NCBI GenBank assembly: GCA_945862385.1
Contig: CAMAXV010000002.1
Coordinates: 62,001 to 126,000, forward strand
Direction: 5' to 3'
Source: Chitinophaga pinensis
GTDB taxonomy: Bacteria > Bacteroidota > Bacteroidia > Chitinophagales > Chitinophagaceae
DNA: 64,000 nt
Shown here: piece by piece, positions 42,665 to 52,926 of the stretch
How positions within the stretch are numbered: the first letter of the stretch is position 1
Layout of the letters: every line of letters begins with the position of its first letter
Program-made: the position numbers and the translations under genes
The notes under the pieces: generated by a model
Databases searched by the model: none
What the model saw: only the letters and a program-made list of their open reading frames with translations
Told to the model about the DNA's origin: nothing

Positions 42665-43315
42665 ATGAAATTGTACAACCTGTTCATTAAATTCCGTCTC
42701 CAGCTTGGCATCATAACCCTTGCCCTTGCCATCCTGGTTAACGTAACATCCGGATTCTGGCCTGCATTAGCCCTCTACATCATTGCTATTCTGAGCATAT
42801 TCACCCATTTTTTTATTGGTCCACTCAGGCTAATTCAGGAATACCTGGAAGAAGGTGATTTTGAAGGAGCAGAAAAAATCCTGAATGGCATTAAATACCC
42901 TGCACTGCTGTATAAACCTATCCGTTCAGTTTATTATACTTTGAAGGGAAACATTGCAATGACCCAACAGGATTATGATTCAGCTGAAAAACACATGAAA
43001 AAGAGTCTGGATCTTGGTCTTCCTATGAAGGAAGCTGAAGGTGCCAATAAACTGCAACTCGGTATGATGGCCATGCAGCGGGGTAATATGAAGGAGGGTG
43101 AAAGCCTGATCAGGTCTGCAATTCGTGCTGGCATTCCAGACAAGGAAAGCTCCGCAATGGCTTACCTCCAGATGTGTCAGATTATGATGCAAAAAAGAGA
43201 ATTCAGGGCTGCAAAAGACTTTTTCAAAAAAGCAAAAGCACAGAAACCCTCCACTGAACAGGTTATTGACCAGATTAAACAAATTGAGAAGTACATTTCC
43301 AGGATGCCCGGGTAA
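42665..43315 (+). CDS. TPR-repeat membrane protein
   Basis: A 216-residue protein with two N-terminal membrane helices (about 12-28 and 32-52), then TPR-like repeats: LKGNIAMTQQDYDSAEKHMKKSLDL (quoted for its AEKHMKKSL core), LQLGMMAMQRGNMKEGESLI and AYLQMCQIMMQKREFRAAKDFF. It probably scaffolds protein contacts at the cytoplasmic membrane; partners are unknown. I use the ATG at 42665, which follows a TATCTTTG box by 5 bases; the frame extends upstream to 42626 without support. Confidence 0.75.
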   Translation: MKLYNLFIKFRLQLGIITLALAILVNVTSGFWPALALYIIAILSIFTHFFIGPLRLIQEYLEEGDFEGAEKILNGIKYPALLYKPIRSVYYTLKGNIAMTQQDYDSAEKHMKKSLDLGLPMKEAEGANKLQLGMMAMQRGNMKEGESLIRSAIRAGIPDKESSAMAYLQMCQIMMQKREFRAAKDFFKKAKAQKPSTEQVIDQIKQIEKYISRMPG

Positions 43316-43360
43316 TGGACTTTCGTTACAAGAACAGAGATAAATATGGCTACTAGATAT

Positions 43361-43822
43361 TTATGATCCGAACATTTCTACGACCTTCTTCTTTCTAAAT
43401 TCGAATATATTATCAAGTTGCTTTTTTATGAATAGGGCAACTGCAATATCCCCGAGAAATCCTAGCGGGGCCTTATAATGAACAATATCCGTCATCTGCA
43501 CACCCCCTTCAACCTCTTCAAAGTGATGCTGATGATGCCAAAGTGCATACGGACCAAATCGCTGTTCATCAACGAAAAATTTGCCCTGAACAACATGGGT
43601 TATCTCAGTCATCCAGAACATAGGTATGCCTAACAAGGGTTTTACCTTGTATGTCATAACCTGACCAGGGTACATGCTATCACCATATAATTCATTGGTG
43701 AATTTGAGGTTGAGGTATTCCGGTGTCATCACTGCCAGGTTTTTGGGATGAGAAAAAAAATCCCACGCTTTATCCAGGGAAACCGGTAAAAACTGACTCT
43801 GCTTCAAACAATAAACTGCCAT
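43361..43822 (-). CDS. SRPBCC family protein
   Basis: A 153-residue START/polyketide-cyclase-like protein with the opening QFLPVSLDKAWDFFSHPKNLAVMTP and LWHHQHHFEEVEGGVQMTDIVHY. The closing helix GDIAVALFIKKQLDNIFEFRKKKV is also typical. These proteins bind small hydrophobic ligands; some are annotated as cell-division inhibitors without firm evidence. A GTTATAAC palindrome lies just upstream of the start. Confidence 0.85.
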   Translation of the reverse strand: MAVYCLKQSQFLPVSLDKAWDFFSHPKNLAVMTPEYLNLKFTNELYGDSMYPGQVMTYKVKPLLGIPMFWMTEITHVVQGKFFVDEQRFGPYALWHHQHHFEEVEGGVQMTDIVHYKAPLGFLGDIAVALFIKKQLDNIFEFRKKKVVEMFGS

Positions 43823-43911
43823 AACGTTATAACAACAGGAGTATTCCCTTTGTTGAGCGTCTGACTGCCAATTTGTTTCTAAACGGAGGAAATAAGCTAT
43901 CTGTAAATTGC

Positions 43912-43919
43912 TAAATTTG
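43912..43919 (+). promoter_or_regulatory. -7 promoter box of the Ig-like lipoprotein gene
   Basis: TAAATTTG, 7 bases before the ATG at 43927. Confidence 0.5.
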
Positions 43920-43926
43920 CATAAGG

Positions 43927-45351
43927 ATGATAAAAATAACTGTCAATACTTGCTTTACTGTTGTTTTACTTGGTGTTGTCTTCAGCATAATGGCTTCCGG
44001 ATGCGGACAGCAAGTGGCACCTACGGGTGGTCTAAGAGACAGCATACCACCCAAACTGGTTTCATCCGTACCAACATACAAGTCAGTCGAATTCAAAGGC
44101 AATAAGATAACTCTGCTTTTTGATGAATATGTAACCCTGGAAAACCCCTTTGAAAAGCTAGTTTATTCTCCAACACCCAAAAACAACCCCACAGCTGAGA
44201 GTAAACTGAAAACAATAACATTCAAGATAAAGGATACATTGGAGGAAAATACTACCTACAGAATTGATTTTGGAGATGCGCTTAAAGACATCAATGAAAA
44301 CAATGCACTGAAAGATTTTTCTTTTACATTTTCAACCGGTAAATTAATTGATTCGGCTTACCTCACTGGGAAAGTATACCTGGCAGTTGATGGCAAAATT
44401 GATAGTACACTAATCGTAATGCTGCACAGAAATTTTGATGATTCAGCTGTTGCAAAAGAAAAACCAAGGTATTATGCCCCACTTAAAGGGGACGGAAGTT
44501 TTTACTTTGGCAACCTTAAACCTGGTAAATACAATGTTTTCGCACTCAAAGATGCCGATGGTGGAAAGAAATACGACCAGGCCTCTGAACTTATTGCCTT
44601 TCACAGTTCACCTGTTGACATCGGAACAGACACTTCACTTACACTTTATGCATTTGAAGAGGAAGACGATAAGCCTAAGTCCAAAAACACCCCTTCCCTA
44701 CCCAAAACAACTGCCAAAAAAAGAAATCCTGAAGATACCAGGCTGAGGCTGGCTAACAACCTCGAAGGAGGCAGGCAGGATCTCCTCAATCCACTTATCC
44801 TGAAATCTGAATTTCCGTTAAAAGACCTGGATACCTCTAAAGTTTACCTGACAGACAAAGAATTTAATAGGCTGGATGGCTTCAGCCTCCAAACAGACTC
44901 TACGGGTAAAAATCTGATTATCAGGTATGATTGGAAAGAAAATACCGGTTATGCCCTGATCCAACAAAAAGGTTTCGTAAGCGATTCCATCGGAAATACT
45001 TTCTCCAGGACAGACAGCCTGAAATTTGGCACAAAAAAGAATATGGACTATGGAAGCATGGATATCCGTATTGAAAACCTGGACACCACAAAACATCCTA
45101 TTCTTTTCTTACAGAAAGACAATGTTGTGGCTTACAGGCAAACATTAACCTCAAATCGTTTTACAATAAAGCTTTTCCCTCCGGGTGAATATGAAATCAG
45201 GGTGTTGATGGATGCCAACAACAATGGAAAATGGGACACCGGAAATTATTGGAAAAAATTACAGCCAGAGCGCGTAATCTCCAGAAAACAACGCCTGCAA
45301 ATCAGGGCTAACTGGGATAACGAACTGAAACTGGATATGAAAGAATTTTAA
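43927..45351 (+). CDS. Ig-like (Big_5) domain lipoprotein
   Basis: A 474-residue lipoprotein with lipobox ASGC (Cys about residue 26) followed by GQQVAPTGGLRDSIPP, a signature of this Bacteroidota family. A Big_5-type Ig-like domain covers about 35-140 (KITLLFDEYVTLENPF, TTYRIDFGDALKDINEN, FTFSTG). The centre resembles a prealbumin-like domain (GSFYFGNLKPGKYNVFALKDADGG), and a similar FPPGEYEIRVLMDANNNGKWD occurs near the end. The role is unknown; it is probably anchored to a membrane facing the periplasm or the surface. It is followed after 8 bases by recR. Confidence 0.82.
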   Translation: MIKITVNTCFTVVLLGVVFSIMASGCGQQVAPTGGLRDSIPPKLVSSVPTYKSVEFKGNKITLLFDEYVTLENPFEKLVYSPTPKNNPTAESKLKTITFKIKDTLEENTTYRIDFGDALKDINENNALKDFSFTFSTGKLIDSAYLTGKVYLAVDGKIDSTLIVMLHRNFDDSAVAKEKPRYYAPLKGDGSFYFGNLKPGKYNVFALKDADGGKKYDQASELIAFHSSPVDIGTDTSLTLYAFEEEDDKPKSKNTPSLPKTTAKKRNPEDTRLRLANNLEGGRQDLLNPLILKSEFPLKDLDTSKVYLTDKEFNRLDGFSLQTDSTGKNLIIRYDWKENTGYALIQQKGFVSDSIGNTFSRTDSLKFGTKKNMDYGSMDIRIENLDTTKHPILFLQKDNVVAYRQTLTSNRFTIKLFPPGEYEIRVLMDANNNGKWDTGNYWKKLQPERVISRKQRLQIRANWDNELKLDMKEF

Positions 45352-45359
45352 TCAACAGC

Positions 45360-45974
45360 ATGAATCTCTCATCACACCTGCTGGAATCTGCTGTAAAAGA
45401 ATTTGCTCAGCTTCCGGGAATAGGCAAGAAAACTGCACTCAGATTGGTACTTCATCTGCTCAAACAGGAAGAAAGCACCGTTATGCAGTTCAGTGAAACA
45501 ATCACAAGGATGCGGAGGGAAATCAAGTTTTGTAAGAACTGTCACAATATTGCTGATCAGGACCTATGCGCTATATGCAATAATCCCTCCAGGAAAAAAG
45601 AGACCATTTGTGTGGTGGAAAATATAAGAGATGTCATTGCAATTGAATCCACTGAGCAATATAATGGCTTATACCATGTGCTGGGAGGAGTAATCTCTCC
45701 ACTTGACGGAATCGGTCCGGAACAGTTGATGCTTGAAACACTTTCAGGCAGAGCCATCAACGGAGAAACAAAAGAAATTGTTTTCGCGCTGAGTCCAACC
45801 ATCCAGGGTGATACCACCATCTACTACATCCGAAAAAAACTCAACAATCCCCAACTCAGGTTTACAACTATTGCACGTGGTATTTCATTTGGTGGCGAGC
45901 TGGAATATGCAGATGAAATGACCCTTGCAAAAAGTATCAGAAACAGGTTGCCGGTAGACAGCTACTTGCAATAA
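45360..45974 (+). CDS. recR: Recombination mediator protein RecR
   Basis: Acts with RecF and RecO to load RecA at gaps in DNA. The 204 residues have an N-terminal helix-hairpin-helix ([17 protein letters not shown], about 18-34) and a four-cysteine zinc finger ([16 protein letters not shown], about 57-72). A Toprim domain follows (about 80-175; [31 protein letters not shown]), then the C-terminal [14 protein letters not shown] motif. Length is normal. Confidence 0.97.
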   Translation: MNLSSHLLESAVKEFAQLPGIGKKTALRLVLHLLKQEESTVMQFSETITRMRREIKFCKNCHNIADQDLCAICNNPSRKKETICVVENIRDVIAIESTEQYNGLYHVLGGVISPLDGIGPEQLMLETLSGRAINGETKEIVFALSPTIQGDTTIYYIRKKLNNPQLRFTTIARGISFGGELEYADEMTLAKSIRNRLPVDSYLQ

Positions 45975-46027
45975 AATACCAGTACCATCCAGGTTGCGGG
46001 CTGATTGCGGCTAACCCAAATTATCAT

Positions 46028-46035
46028 TACCTTTG
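46028..46035 (+). promoter_or_regulatory. -7 promoter box of the metH operon
   Basis: TACCTTTG, 10 bases before the ATG at 46046. The 71-base gap after recR is too short for a cobalamin riboswitch and shows none. Confidence 0.55.
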
Positions 46036-46045
46036 CAGCCTGTTT

Positions 46046-47068
46046 ATGAAGGACATCCATACATTACTGAAAGAAAGAATACTGGTCATTGATGGTGCTA
46101 TGGGCACCATGATACAAAGGTATAAGTTGAATGAAGCTGATTACAGGGGACAGCGGTTTGCAGACTGGCCATCAGACCTCAAAGGCAATAACGACCTGCT
46201 TTGTCTGACACGCCCGGATATCATCACAGATATACACCTGGAGTATCTGGAAGCAGGTGCAGATATCATAGAAACCAATACTTTCAATGCACAAAAGATT
46301 TCCCTGGCAGACTACAACATGAGCCACCTTGCTGCAGAGATCAATACTGCAGCTGTTGATTGCGCGCGCAAAGCTGTTAACCGCTTTCTGGAAAAACACC
46401 CGGAAAAACTACTTACCGGCGGACCATTTGTTGCAGGTGCAATAGGCCCAATGAATAAAACACTTTCACTCTCTCCTGATGTCAATAACCCGGGATTCAG
46501 ATCAACCCACTTTGATGAAGTTGCTGAAGCCTATTACGAACAGGTGAAAGCACTTGCTGAAGCTGGCGCTGACCTGTTATTGATAGAAACGATATTTGAC
46601 ACATTGAATGCGAAAGCAGCAATTTTTGCAATCAAAAAATATTTCCGTGACCATGGAATCCCGGAACTGCCCCTCATGATCAGTGGAACGATCACAGATG
46701 CATCTGGCAGAACTTTAAGCGGACAAACACTGGAAGCTTTTTATACGAGTGTAGAACATGCCAATCCACTTAGTATTGGACTGAATTGCGCCCTGGGAGC
46801 AAACCAGATGCGGTCTCACATTGAAGAACTTTCACAGATTGCCTCCTGCTTTACCTCAGCATATCCCAATGCAGGCCTCCCGAATGCAATGGGTGAATAC
46901 GATGAAGAACCGGCAGAAACAGCACATTTTATTGAAGAATGGGCTGAAAATGGATTTGTAAACATCGTAGGCGGATGCTGTGGCACCACTCCGGATCACA
47001 TCAGACATATTGCCGAAAAAGTAAGTAAACTTCAGCCAAGGCCTCAACCCATAGTTGATAAAGCTTAG
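46046..47068 (+). CDS. metH: Methionine synthase, homocysteine-binding half
   Basis: The N-terminal module of cobalamin-dependent methionine synthase as a separate 340-residue protein. It binds zinc and homocysteine: the Cys ligands are in IGLNCALGA (about 249) and the [12 protein letters not shown] pair (about 312-313). Other landmarks are [15 protein letters not shown] and [20 protein letters not shown] (quoted in part). Its stop lies 13 bases before the ATG of the second half. The two should assemble into one enzyme; a stand-alone homocysteine methyltransferase is less likely here. Confidence 0.92.
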   Translation: MKDIHTLLKERILVIDGAMGTMIQRYKLNEADYRGQRFADWPSDLKGNNDLLCLTRPDIITDIHLEYLEAGADIIETNTFNAQKISLADYNMSHLAAEINTAAVDCARKAVNRFLEKHPEKLLTGGPFVAGAIGPMNKTLSLSPDVNNPGFRSTHFDEVAEAYYEQVKALAEAGADLLLIETIFDTLNAKAAIFAIKKYFRDHGIPELPLMISGTITDASGRTLSGQTLEAFYTSVEHANPLSIGLNCALGANQMRSHIEELSQIASCFTSAYPNAGLPNAMGEYDEEPAETAHFIEEWAENGFVNIVGGCCGTTPDHIRHIAEKVSKLQPRPQPIVDKA

Positions 47069-47081
47069 GAATAAAAAAACA

Positions 47082-49772
47082 ATGGCAGAACAAATACACA
47101 TCAAACCCTATATGCGGCTGGCCGGACTGGAACCGCTTGTTATTCGTCCGGAAACAAACTTTGTCAACGTTGGTGAAAGAACCAATGTAACAGGGTCCAG
47201 AAAGTTCGCAAGACTGATCAGGGAAGAAAAATATGAAGAGGCACTGGGTATTGCCCGCCAACAGGTAGAAAGTGGCGCACAGATCCTGGACATCAACATG
47301 GATGATGCCCTGCTGGACGGACTAAAAGAAATGGTGACCTTTCTGAATCTCCTGCAAAGTGAACCTGATATCGCCCGGATACCTGTTATGATTGATTCTT
47401 CCAAGTTCTCAATCATCGAAGCCGGCTTAAAATGTGTACAGGGTAAATGTATAGTCAATTCAATCTCCCTCAAAGAAGGAGAAGAAAAATTCATAGAACA
47501 GGCTATCATCTGCAGAAGCTTCGGTGCTGCTGTTATTGTCATGGCTTTTGATGAAAACGGCCAGGCTGATACCCTTGATAAAAGGATATCCATAGCAGAC
47601 AGGGCATTTGCCATCCTGACTGAACAGGTTGGTTTCCCAGCTTCAGATATTATATTCGACCTCAATGTTTTTGCAGTTGCCACCGGGCTGGAAGAACACA
47701 ATAACTATGGCGTTGACTTCATAGAAGCAACACGCATCATCAAATCAAAATACCCTCAGGTAAAAATTTCAGGGGGGGTAAGCAACCTTTCTTTTTCATT
47801 CCGAGGCAATGACCATGTGCGCGAAGCCATGCATTCGGTTTTCCTTTATCATGCTATCCGTGCGGGAATGGATATGGGGATTGTAAACGCAGGACAACTT
47901 GTGGTTTATGACCAGATTGAACCTGAACTCAAAACACTCTGTGAGGATGTCATCCTCAATAAAAACAACGACGACAACGGTGCCACAGAAAAATTGATCG
48001 TTTTTGCCGAAACGGTCAAACACAAAGGGCAAACAACTGAGGAAAAAGGCGAACAGGAATGGCGCAAGGAATCTGTGGAAGAACGCTTAAAATACGCCCT
48101 GATCAATGGTATCACAGAATTCATCGAAGCAGATACAGAAGAAGCCCGATTAAAATACCCAAGACCGCTTGAAGTGATTGAAGGTCCGCTCATGGACGGC
48201 ATGAACGTTGTAGGAGACCTTTTTGGTGTTGGCAAAATGTTCCTTCCCCAGGTTGTAAAGAGTGCCAGGGTTATGAAGAAAAGTGTGGCTGTTCTCACCC
48301 CATATATTGAAGCAGAAAAACAAAATACTTCTTCAGCAGGAAAAATATTGCTCGCAACCGTTAAAGGTGATGTGCATGATATTGGAAAAAATATTGTAGG
48401 TGTAGTATTGGGGTGTAACGGCTACGAAATCATCGACCTGGGCGTAATGGTGTCGGCAGACAGGATCTTAGATGAAGCCCAAAAACACCAGGCAGATATC
48501 ATTGGTCTTAGCGGACTTATCACGCCATCACTTGATGAAATGGTTCATGTTGCCAATGAAATGAAAAGAAGAAATATGCACCAACCCCTACTTATAGGCG
48601 GTGCAACAACTTCACGCATGCACACTGCACTTAAAATAGCACCCGCTTATACCAAAGGTGTTGTACACGTTCTTGATGCGTCGAGAAGTGTTTCTGTTGC
48701 GGGCTCATTACTCAACAAAAATAAGGAAGGATTTCTGTCTGACATTGACACGGAATACGACCGGCTCCGAACTGAATTTGCTAACAAAAAGAGCAACAGG
48801 GAATTAATCACCTACGCTGAATCCGTTGCTAATAAATTCAGGGCAGACTGGACGAATACCACATTTGTTAAGCCCTCATTTACAGGCAAGAAAGTAATAC
48901 AGGATATCAGTATTGCAACACTTATACCCTATATCGACTGGACACCCTTCTTCATTGCATGGGAATTACACGGAAAATATCCTCGTATTTTGACAGATGA
49001 AAAAGTGGGTGATGCAGCTTCGAAACTTTTTCAGGATGCCCAAAATATGCTTCAGCAAATTGCTGATGAAAACTGGCTCAAACCAGCAGCAGCTGTCGGA
49101 TTCTGGCCTGCCAACAGCAACGACAGAGATACCGTAACGCTGCTGGATACAGTGAATAACAAGGAAATAAACCTGGAATTTCTCAGGCAGCAAGCGAAGA
49201 AAGCATCAGGCCAGCCAAACCTTTCATTGGCGGATTTCATTGCCCCTTCTACCACGAGTCAACAGGATCATATAGGCGCCTTTGCCGTAACCATCCATGG
49301 AATCGAGGAACACATCAGCCGGTTTGAAAGCCAGCATGATGACTACAACAAAATATTGCTACAGGCATTGGCAGACAGACTCGCTGAAGCCCTCGCGGAA
49401 TACCTGCATCAAAAGGTTAGAACTGAATATTGGGGATATATCACCGAGGAAATGCTCAGCAATGAAGAGCTGATCCGGGAAGATTACTCTGGCATCAGGC
49501 CTGCACCTGGATATCCTGCCTGCCCCGATCATACCGAAAAACATAAACTTTTTGCATTGCTTGATGCAGAAAACAGTGTAGGCATTTCTCTTACCTCTTC
49601 TCTCGCCATGTATCCTGCATCTTCAGTTTGCGGATGGTATTTTTCACACCCGGATTCAAGATATTTCGGGATTGGAAAACTCAACCAGGATCAGCTGGCA
49701 GACTATGCAGAAAGGAAAAAGATGAGTATGGACGAAGCAACAAAATGGTTAAGACCCCAGCTTGAGAGTTAG
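47082..49772 (+). CDS. metH: Methionine synthase, folate/cobalamin/activation half
   Basis: An 896-residue protein with the other MetH modules in order. The pterin-binding domain is about 20-285 ([32 protein letters not shown]). The cap and B12-binding domains follow (about 310-560), with the cobalt-ligand His in [15 protein letters not shown] and [11 protein letters not shown]. The SAM-dependent activation domain closes the protein (about 590-896; [16 protein letters not shown]). It uses methyl-tetrahydrofolate to methylate homocysteine bound by the first half. I start it at [10 protein letters not shown] (47082); the frame opens at 47055 and would then overlap the first gene. Confidence 0.95.
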   Translation: MAEQIHIKPYMRLAGLEPLVIRPETNFVNVGERTNVTGSRKFARLIREEKYEEALGIARQQVESGAQILDINMDDALLDGLKEMVTFLNLLQSEPDIARIPVMIDSSKFSIIEAGLKCVQGKCIVNSISLKEGEEKFIEQAIICRSFGAAVIVMAFDENGQADTLDKRISIADRAFAILTEQVGFPASDIIFDLNVFAVATGLEEHNNYGVDFIEATRIIKSKYPQVKISGGVSNLSFSFRGNDHVREAMHSVFLYHAIRAGMDMGIVNAGQLVVYDQIEPELKTLCEDVILNKNNDDNGATEKLIVFAETVKHKGQTTEEKGEQEWRKESVEERLKYALINGITEFIEADTEEARLKYPRPLEVIEGPLMDGMNVVGDLFGVGKMFLPQVVKSARVMKKSVAVLTPYIEAEKQNTSSAGKILLATVKGDVHDIGKNIVGVVLGCNGYEIIDLGVMVSADRILDEAQKHQADIIGLSGLITPSLDEMVHVANEMKRRNMHQPLLIGGATTSRMHTALKIAPAYTKGVVHVLDASRSVSVAGSLLNKNKEGFLSDIDTEYDRLRTEFANKKSNRELITYAESVANKFRADWTNTTFVKPSFTGKKVIQDISIATLIPYIDWTPFFIAWELHGKYPRILTDEKVGDAASKLFQDAQNMLQQIADENWLKPAAAVGFWPANSNDRDTVTLLDTVNNKEINLEFLRQQAKKASGQPNLSLADFIAPSTTSQQDHIGAFAVTIHGIEEHISRFESQHDDYNKILLQALADRLAEALAEYLHQKVRTEYWGYITEEMLSNEELIREDYSGIRPAPGYPACPDHTEKHKLFALLDAENSVGISLTSSLAMYPASSVCGWYFSHPDSRYFGIGKLNQDQLADYAERKKMSMDEATKWLRPQLES

Positions 49773-49801
49773 GTCAAAAACACAACAACCCGAGAATAGC
49801 T

Positions 49802-50569
49802 ATGCGCATCATTTCATATAATGTAAACGGGATTAGAGCAGCCATAAAGAAAGGTTTTATAGAATGGCTTCAAACAGATCCTGCTGATGTCATCTGCCTG
49901 CAGGAAACAAAAGCCGTAAAAGAAGATATTGATACGGCAGCAATCAATGCACTCGGATACCATGATTACTGGTACAGCGCAACCAGTAAAAAAGGATATA
50001 GCGGTGTAGCCGTATTCACAAAAATCAAACCAGACAGGGTTGAAAATGGTAACGGACATGCGCAAAGCGATGATGAAGGAAGGGTCATTCAGCTTCATTT
50101 TGGCAAGCTACTCCTGATAAATGCCTATTTCCCATCGGGTACATCCGGCGAGGAAAGACAGGCATTTAAAATGGATTGGTTGCATGAAATGTTGCCTTAT
50201 CTCAATAAAATAAAAAATAACCACGAAGGCATCATCTTGTGCGGAGATTATAACATCGCACACAAAGAAATAGACATTCACGATCCAAAAGGAAATAAGA
50301 AGAGTTCCGGCTTTTTGCCTGATGAAAGAGCCTGGATGGATGATTTCTTTGCCTCTGGCTGGACGGACAGCTTCAGGGAAATACATCCAGAACCCCATCG
50401 TTACTCCTGGTGGAGCCAGCGTTTCCCCAGTGTCAGGTTAAACAATAAAGGTTGGAGAATCGATTATATCAATTGTACTGACAACCTGAAGGACAAAATC
50501 AATGATGCCGACATATTGACCGACATCAAACACAGCGACCATTGTCCCGTTTACCTTGAATTGAAGTAA
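49802..50569 (+). CDS. xth: Exodeoxyribonuclease III (AP endonuclease)
   Basis: A 255-residue base-excision-repair nuclease that cuts at abasic sites and removes 3' blocks. It has SYNVNGIRAAIKKGF, DVICLQETKA (catalytic Glu), ILCGDYNIAHKEIDIHDP (catalytic Asp-x-Asn) and the closing SDHCPVYLEL (catalytic His). Length is normal. It lies 29 bases after metH and 4 bases before a DUF4286 gene. Confidence 0.95.
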   Translation: MRIISYNVNGIRAAIKKGFIEWLQTDPADVICLQETKAVKEDIDTAAINALGYHDYWYSATSKKGYSGVAVFTKIKPDRVENGNGHAQSDDEGRVIQLHFGKLLLINAYFPSGTSGEERQAFKMDWLHEMLPYLNKIKNNHEGIILCGDYNIAHKEIDIHDPKGNKKSSGFLPDERAWMDDFFASGWTDSFREIHPEPHRYSWWSQRFPSVRLNNKGWRIDYINCTDNLKDKINDADILTDIKHSDHCPVYLELK

Positions 50570-50573
50570 AAAC

Positions 50574-50879
50574 ATGATAATTTATAATATAACCTATGCC
50601 GTTCCTCACCTGATAAGAGAGGCCTGGCTTGAATGGATGAGGACAGAACATATACCAGAAATCCTGGCTACAGCATGCTTTCAGCGTCACAGCCTCTTAC
50701 AGTTACTGGAAGTGGATGAATCTGAATTCCGGACCTATGCACTACAGCTTCATGCCACAGATGAGACTGCTTATCATGCCTACCTCCAGCAATTTGCTGC
50801 ACAATTACGCAAGCAGGCTAACGATAAATGGGGAGAACAGGTAATTGGATTCAGAACATTGATGTCAGTTTTACAATAA
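50574..50879 (+). CDS. DUF4286 family protein
   Basis: A 101-residue small cytoplasmic protein of a Bacteroidota family of unknown function. The opening IIYNITYAVPHLIREAWLEWM and later TYALQLHATDETAYHAYLQQF are the recognisable parts; the fold is likely a dimeric alpha-beta (ferredoxin-like) barrel. It lies 4 bases after xth, so the two are co-transcribed. Confidence 0.8.
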   Translation: MIIYNITYAVPHLIREAWLEWMRTEHIPEILATACFQRHSLLQLLEVDESEFRTYALQLHATDETAYHAYLQQFAAQLRKQANDKWGEQVIGFRTLMSVLQ

Positions 50880-50980
50880 CATCATGGAAATTAATGCCAA
50901 AATGGCTAAGATGCAGAACTGGCTTGCATTTCGGCATAAAAACGTGAAGAAAAAAAATTTTGTTTGTTTAAAAAAGCCTC

Positions 50981-50988
50981 TAAATTTG
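50981..50988 (+). promoter_or_regulatory. -7 promoter box of the HU gene
   Basis: TAAATTTG with a TTTG (50959-50962) 18 bases upstream as a possible -33 element; the leader to the ATG at 51020 is about 31 bases. Confidence 0.6.
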
Positions 50989-51019
50989 TCCATATACAAA
51001 TCATCAAAATCTCCAATTT

Positions 51020-51289
51020 ATGAACAAAGCTGAATTGATAGGCAAACTCGCTGATGATGCTGGCATCACCAAAAGACAGGCTAATGATACCCTAGATTCT
51101 TTTATCTCCGCAGTTACCAAAACCCTGAAAGGTGGCGGTAAAGTAACCCTCGTAGGATTTGGTACTTTCTCAGTAACCAAAAGGGCTGCCCGCACAGGCC
51201 GCAATCCTCAAACAGGTGCAGTCATCAAAATCAAAGCCAAAAAAGTAGCACGTTTCAAAGCTGGTAAGGAGCTTTCTTCTAAGATCTGA
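51020..51289 (+). CDS. hup: HU family DNA-binding protein
   Basis: An 89-residue nucleoid protein that bends DNA as a dimer. The signature GFGTFSVTKRAARTGRNPQTG spans about residues 46-66 and includes the DNA-inserting Pro (NPQTG). The start MNKAELIGKLADDAG is canonical. A strong terminator follows the stop. Confidence 0.95.
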   Translation: MNKAELIGKLADDAGITKRQANDTLDSFISAVTKTLKGGGKVTLVGFGTFSVTKRAARTGRNPQTGAVIKIKAKKVARFKAGKELSSKI

Positions 51290-51310
51290 ACCAACATAAA
51301 AAGATAAAAA

Positions 51311-51338
51311 AGCAAGACGCTTGTCTTGCTTTTTTTTT
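51311..51338 (+). terminator. Rho-independent terminator after HU
   Basis: AGCAAGAC (51311-51318), loop GCTT, GTCTTGCT (51323-51330), then a run of T to 51338. Confidence 0.9.
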
Positions 51339-51361
51339 CCAATCACTTAAATAAAAATAAA

Positions 51362-51475
51362 ATGGGAAGAGGCGACAAAAAAACAAAAAAAGGTAAAATT
51401 TTTAAAGGCTCATTTGGTAAATCAAGGCCTGCAAAATCCACCAAGAAGTCAGCTCCGGCAAAACCACAGGCCTGA
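51362..51475 (+). CDS. 30S ribosomal protein THX
   Basis: A 37-residue basic peptide beginning MGRGDKKTKKGKIFKGSFGK, which matches the Bacteroidota THX (bTHX) small-subunit protein that stabilises the 30S head. The lysine/alanine-rich tail (KSTKKSAPAKPQA) is an extension. It sits between two terminators: the HU terminator upstream and a hairpin downstream. No promoter box is clear, so it may rely on read-through from HU. Confidence 0.88.
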   Translation: MGRGDKKTKKGKIFKGSFGKSRPAKSTKKSAPAKPQA

Positions 51476-51495
51476 TCTACAATCAATAGTATTTT

Positions 51496-51530
51496 GAAGC
51501 AGGGCTGTAATTCATTTATTAGCCCGCTTC
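51496..51530. terminator. Terminator hairpin between THX and pdxH genes
   Basis: GAAGC-A-GGGCT pairs with AGCCC-GCTTC with one bulged A; it lies between the convergent THX and pdxH genes and may serve both. Confidence 0.65.
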
Positions 51531-51540
51531 TTTACTATGA

Positions 51541-52176
51541 TTAAGGTGCCAGTCTTTCTATCAACCATTGAGATTCATCCTTCCTGTATCTGATGCGGTC
51601 ATGTAACCGTGAAGGTCTTCCCTGCCAGAATTCAACCATCTCAGGTATCACCCGATAACCTCCCCAGTGATCTGGTCTTGGTACTATTCCATCCGCATAT
51701 TGTGCAGTTACCCTATCCAGATTCTGATCGAGTACAGTCCTACTGCTGATTACAGTGCTTTGTGGCGACGCCCAGGCACCTAATCTGCTACCAATGGGTC
51801 TACTCAGAAAATATTCATCACTCTCCGATTCGCTTACCTGAATGCAACTACCTTCAATCCTTACCTGACGTTCGAGCTCTTTCCAAAAGAAGACCAGTGA
51901 AGCATAAGGATGTGCGCTTATAGATTTACCCTTCTCACTGAGATAATTTGTAAAGAAAATGAAGCCATTTTCATCAAACCCTTTTAACAATACAATCCTG
52001 GCAGCAGGTTTACCATCGGGATTGACTGTTGCCAATGTCATAGCATTCACTTCGTCTATTGAAGATGACACAGCTTCATTCCACCATTTATCGAATTGCA
52101 ATACTGGGGTTTCAGCAACATCTGTGAGTTCAAGCGATTGCAATTGATAATCCTTCCTGATAGATGATATACTCAT
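51541..52176 (-). CDS. pdxH: Pyridoxine/pyridoxamine 5'-phosphate oxidase
   Basis: An FMN enzyme that makes pyridoxal 5'-phosphate. The 211 residues show AMTLATVNPDGKPAARIVLLKG (FMN phosphate binding), FFTNYLSEKG, FFWKELERQVRIEG, SRPIGSRLGAWASPQS and the closing WQGRPSRLHDRIRYR. Length is normal. It lies 27 bases downstream of pyrH on the same strand. Confidence 0.96.
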   Translation of the reverse strand: MSISSIRKDYQLQSLELTDVAETPVLQFDKWWNEAVSSSIDEVNAMTLATVNPDGKPAARIVLLKGFDENGFIFFTNYLSEKGKSISAHPYASLVFFWKELERQVRIEGSCIQVSESESDEYFLSRPIGSRLGAWASPQSTVISSRTVLDQNLDRVTAQYADGIVPRPDHWGGYRVIPEMVEFWQGRPSRLHDRIRYRKDESQWLIERLAP

Positions 52177-52203
52177 CAGTTAAGCAGTAAATTTTGTGGG
52201 TTA

Positions 52204-52914
52204 TTATTTAACCAGGGTGCCAATCTGCTCCCCAAGTATTAATCTTTTCAAATTACCTTCCTGATTCATATCAAAAACAATAATGGGAAGGTTGTTTTCC
52301 ATGCATAATGTAAAGGCCGTCATATCCATGATCTTCAGATTCTTATCTATGCATTCCTTGAACGAAATAGTATCATACTTTGTAGCTGTTGGATCTTTTT
52401 CCGGATCAGCGGTATAAATCCCGTTAACCCGCGTGCCTTTGAGGATGACATCAGCTCCAATTTCAATAGCTCTTAATGATCCTGCAGTATCTGTTGTAAA
52501 ATATGGATTTCCTGTTCCTGCCCCGAATATGACAATCCTGTGTTTCTCGAGATGACGGATTGCTCTTCTGCGGATATAGGGTTCTGCTACCTGCTCCATT
52601 TTAATGGCACTAAGCAGACGCGTGTACATGCCCTGTTTTTCAAGCATAGCCTGAACAGCCATACCATTGATAACAGTAGCCAGCATGCCCATATAATCGC
52701 CATGAGCCCTTTCAATGCCAGTCTCTGACTCATTCATTCCCCTGTAAATGTTACCACCGCCAATTACAATGGCAACTTCAACACCGAGATCCACGATACT
52801 TTTGATATCCCTCGCATAACGGTTTACTATATTGGGATCGATGCCGAAACTTGCATCTCCGGTGAGCGATTCGCCTGAAAGCTTGAGTAAGACTCTTTTG
52901 TATTTGGATTGCAT
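52204..52914 (-). CDS. pyrH: UMP kinase
   Basis: Phosphorylates UMP to UDP and is the bacterial hexameric type. The 236 residues include [26 protein letters not shown] and [21 protein letters not shown] start it at MQSKYKRV (52914), 4 bases after a TATCTTTG box; a frame opening at 52929 would include the promoter. It follows tsf, the usual neighbour, but after a strong terminator. Confidence 0.96.
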   Translation of the reverse strand: MQSKYKRVLLKLSGESLTGDASFGIDPNIVNRYARDIKSIVDLGVEVAIVIGGGNIYRGMNESETGIERAHGDYMGMLATVINGMAVQAMLEKQGMYTRLLSAIKMEQVAEPYIRRRAIRHLEKHRIVIFGAGTGNPYFTTDTAGSLRAIEIGADVILKGTRVNGIYTADPEKDPTATKYDTISFKECIDKNLKIMDMTAFTLCMENNLPIIVFDMNQEGNLKRLILGEQIGTLVK

Positions 52915-52918
52915 GGTG

Positions 52919-52926
52919 CAAAGATA
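52919..52926 (-). promoter_or_regulatory. -7 promoter box of pyrH
   Basis: Reads TATCTTTG on the minus strand, 4 bases before the pyrH ATG and directly after the T-tract of the tsf terminator. Confidence 0.6.

Noticed and set aside
45975-46045. Cobalamin or SAM riboswitch before metH
   Set aside because: The gap is only 71 bases and holds a promoter box 10 bases from the ATG; no riboswitch core is visible.
47108-47701. 197-codon frame antisense to the second metH gene
   Set aside because: Shadow of the metH coding sequence with Ser/Arg-rich low-quality composition.
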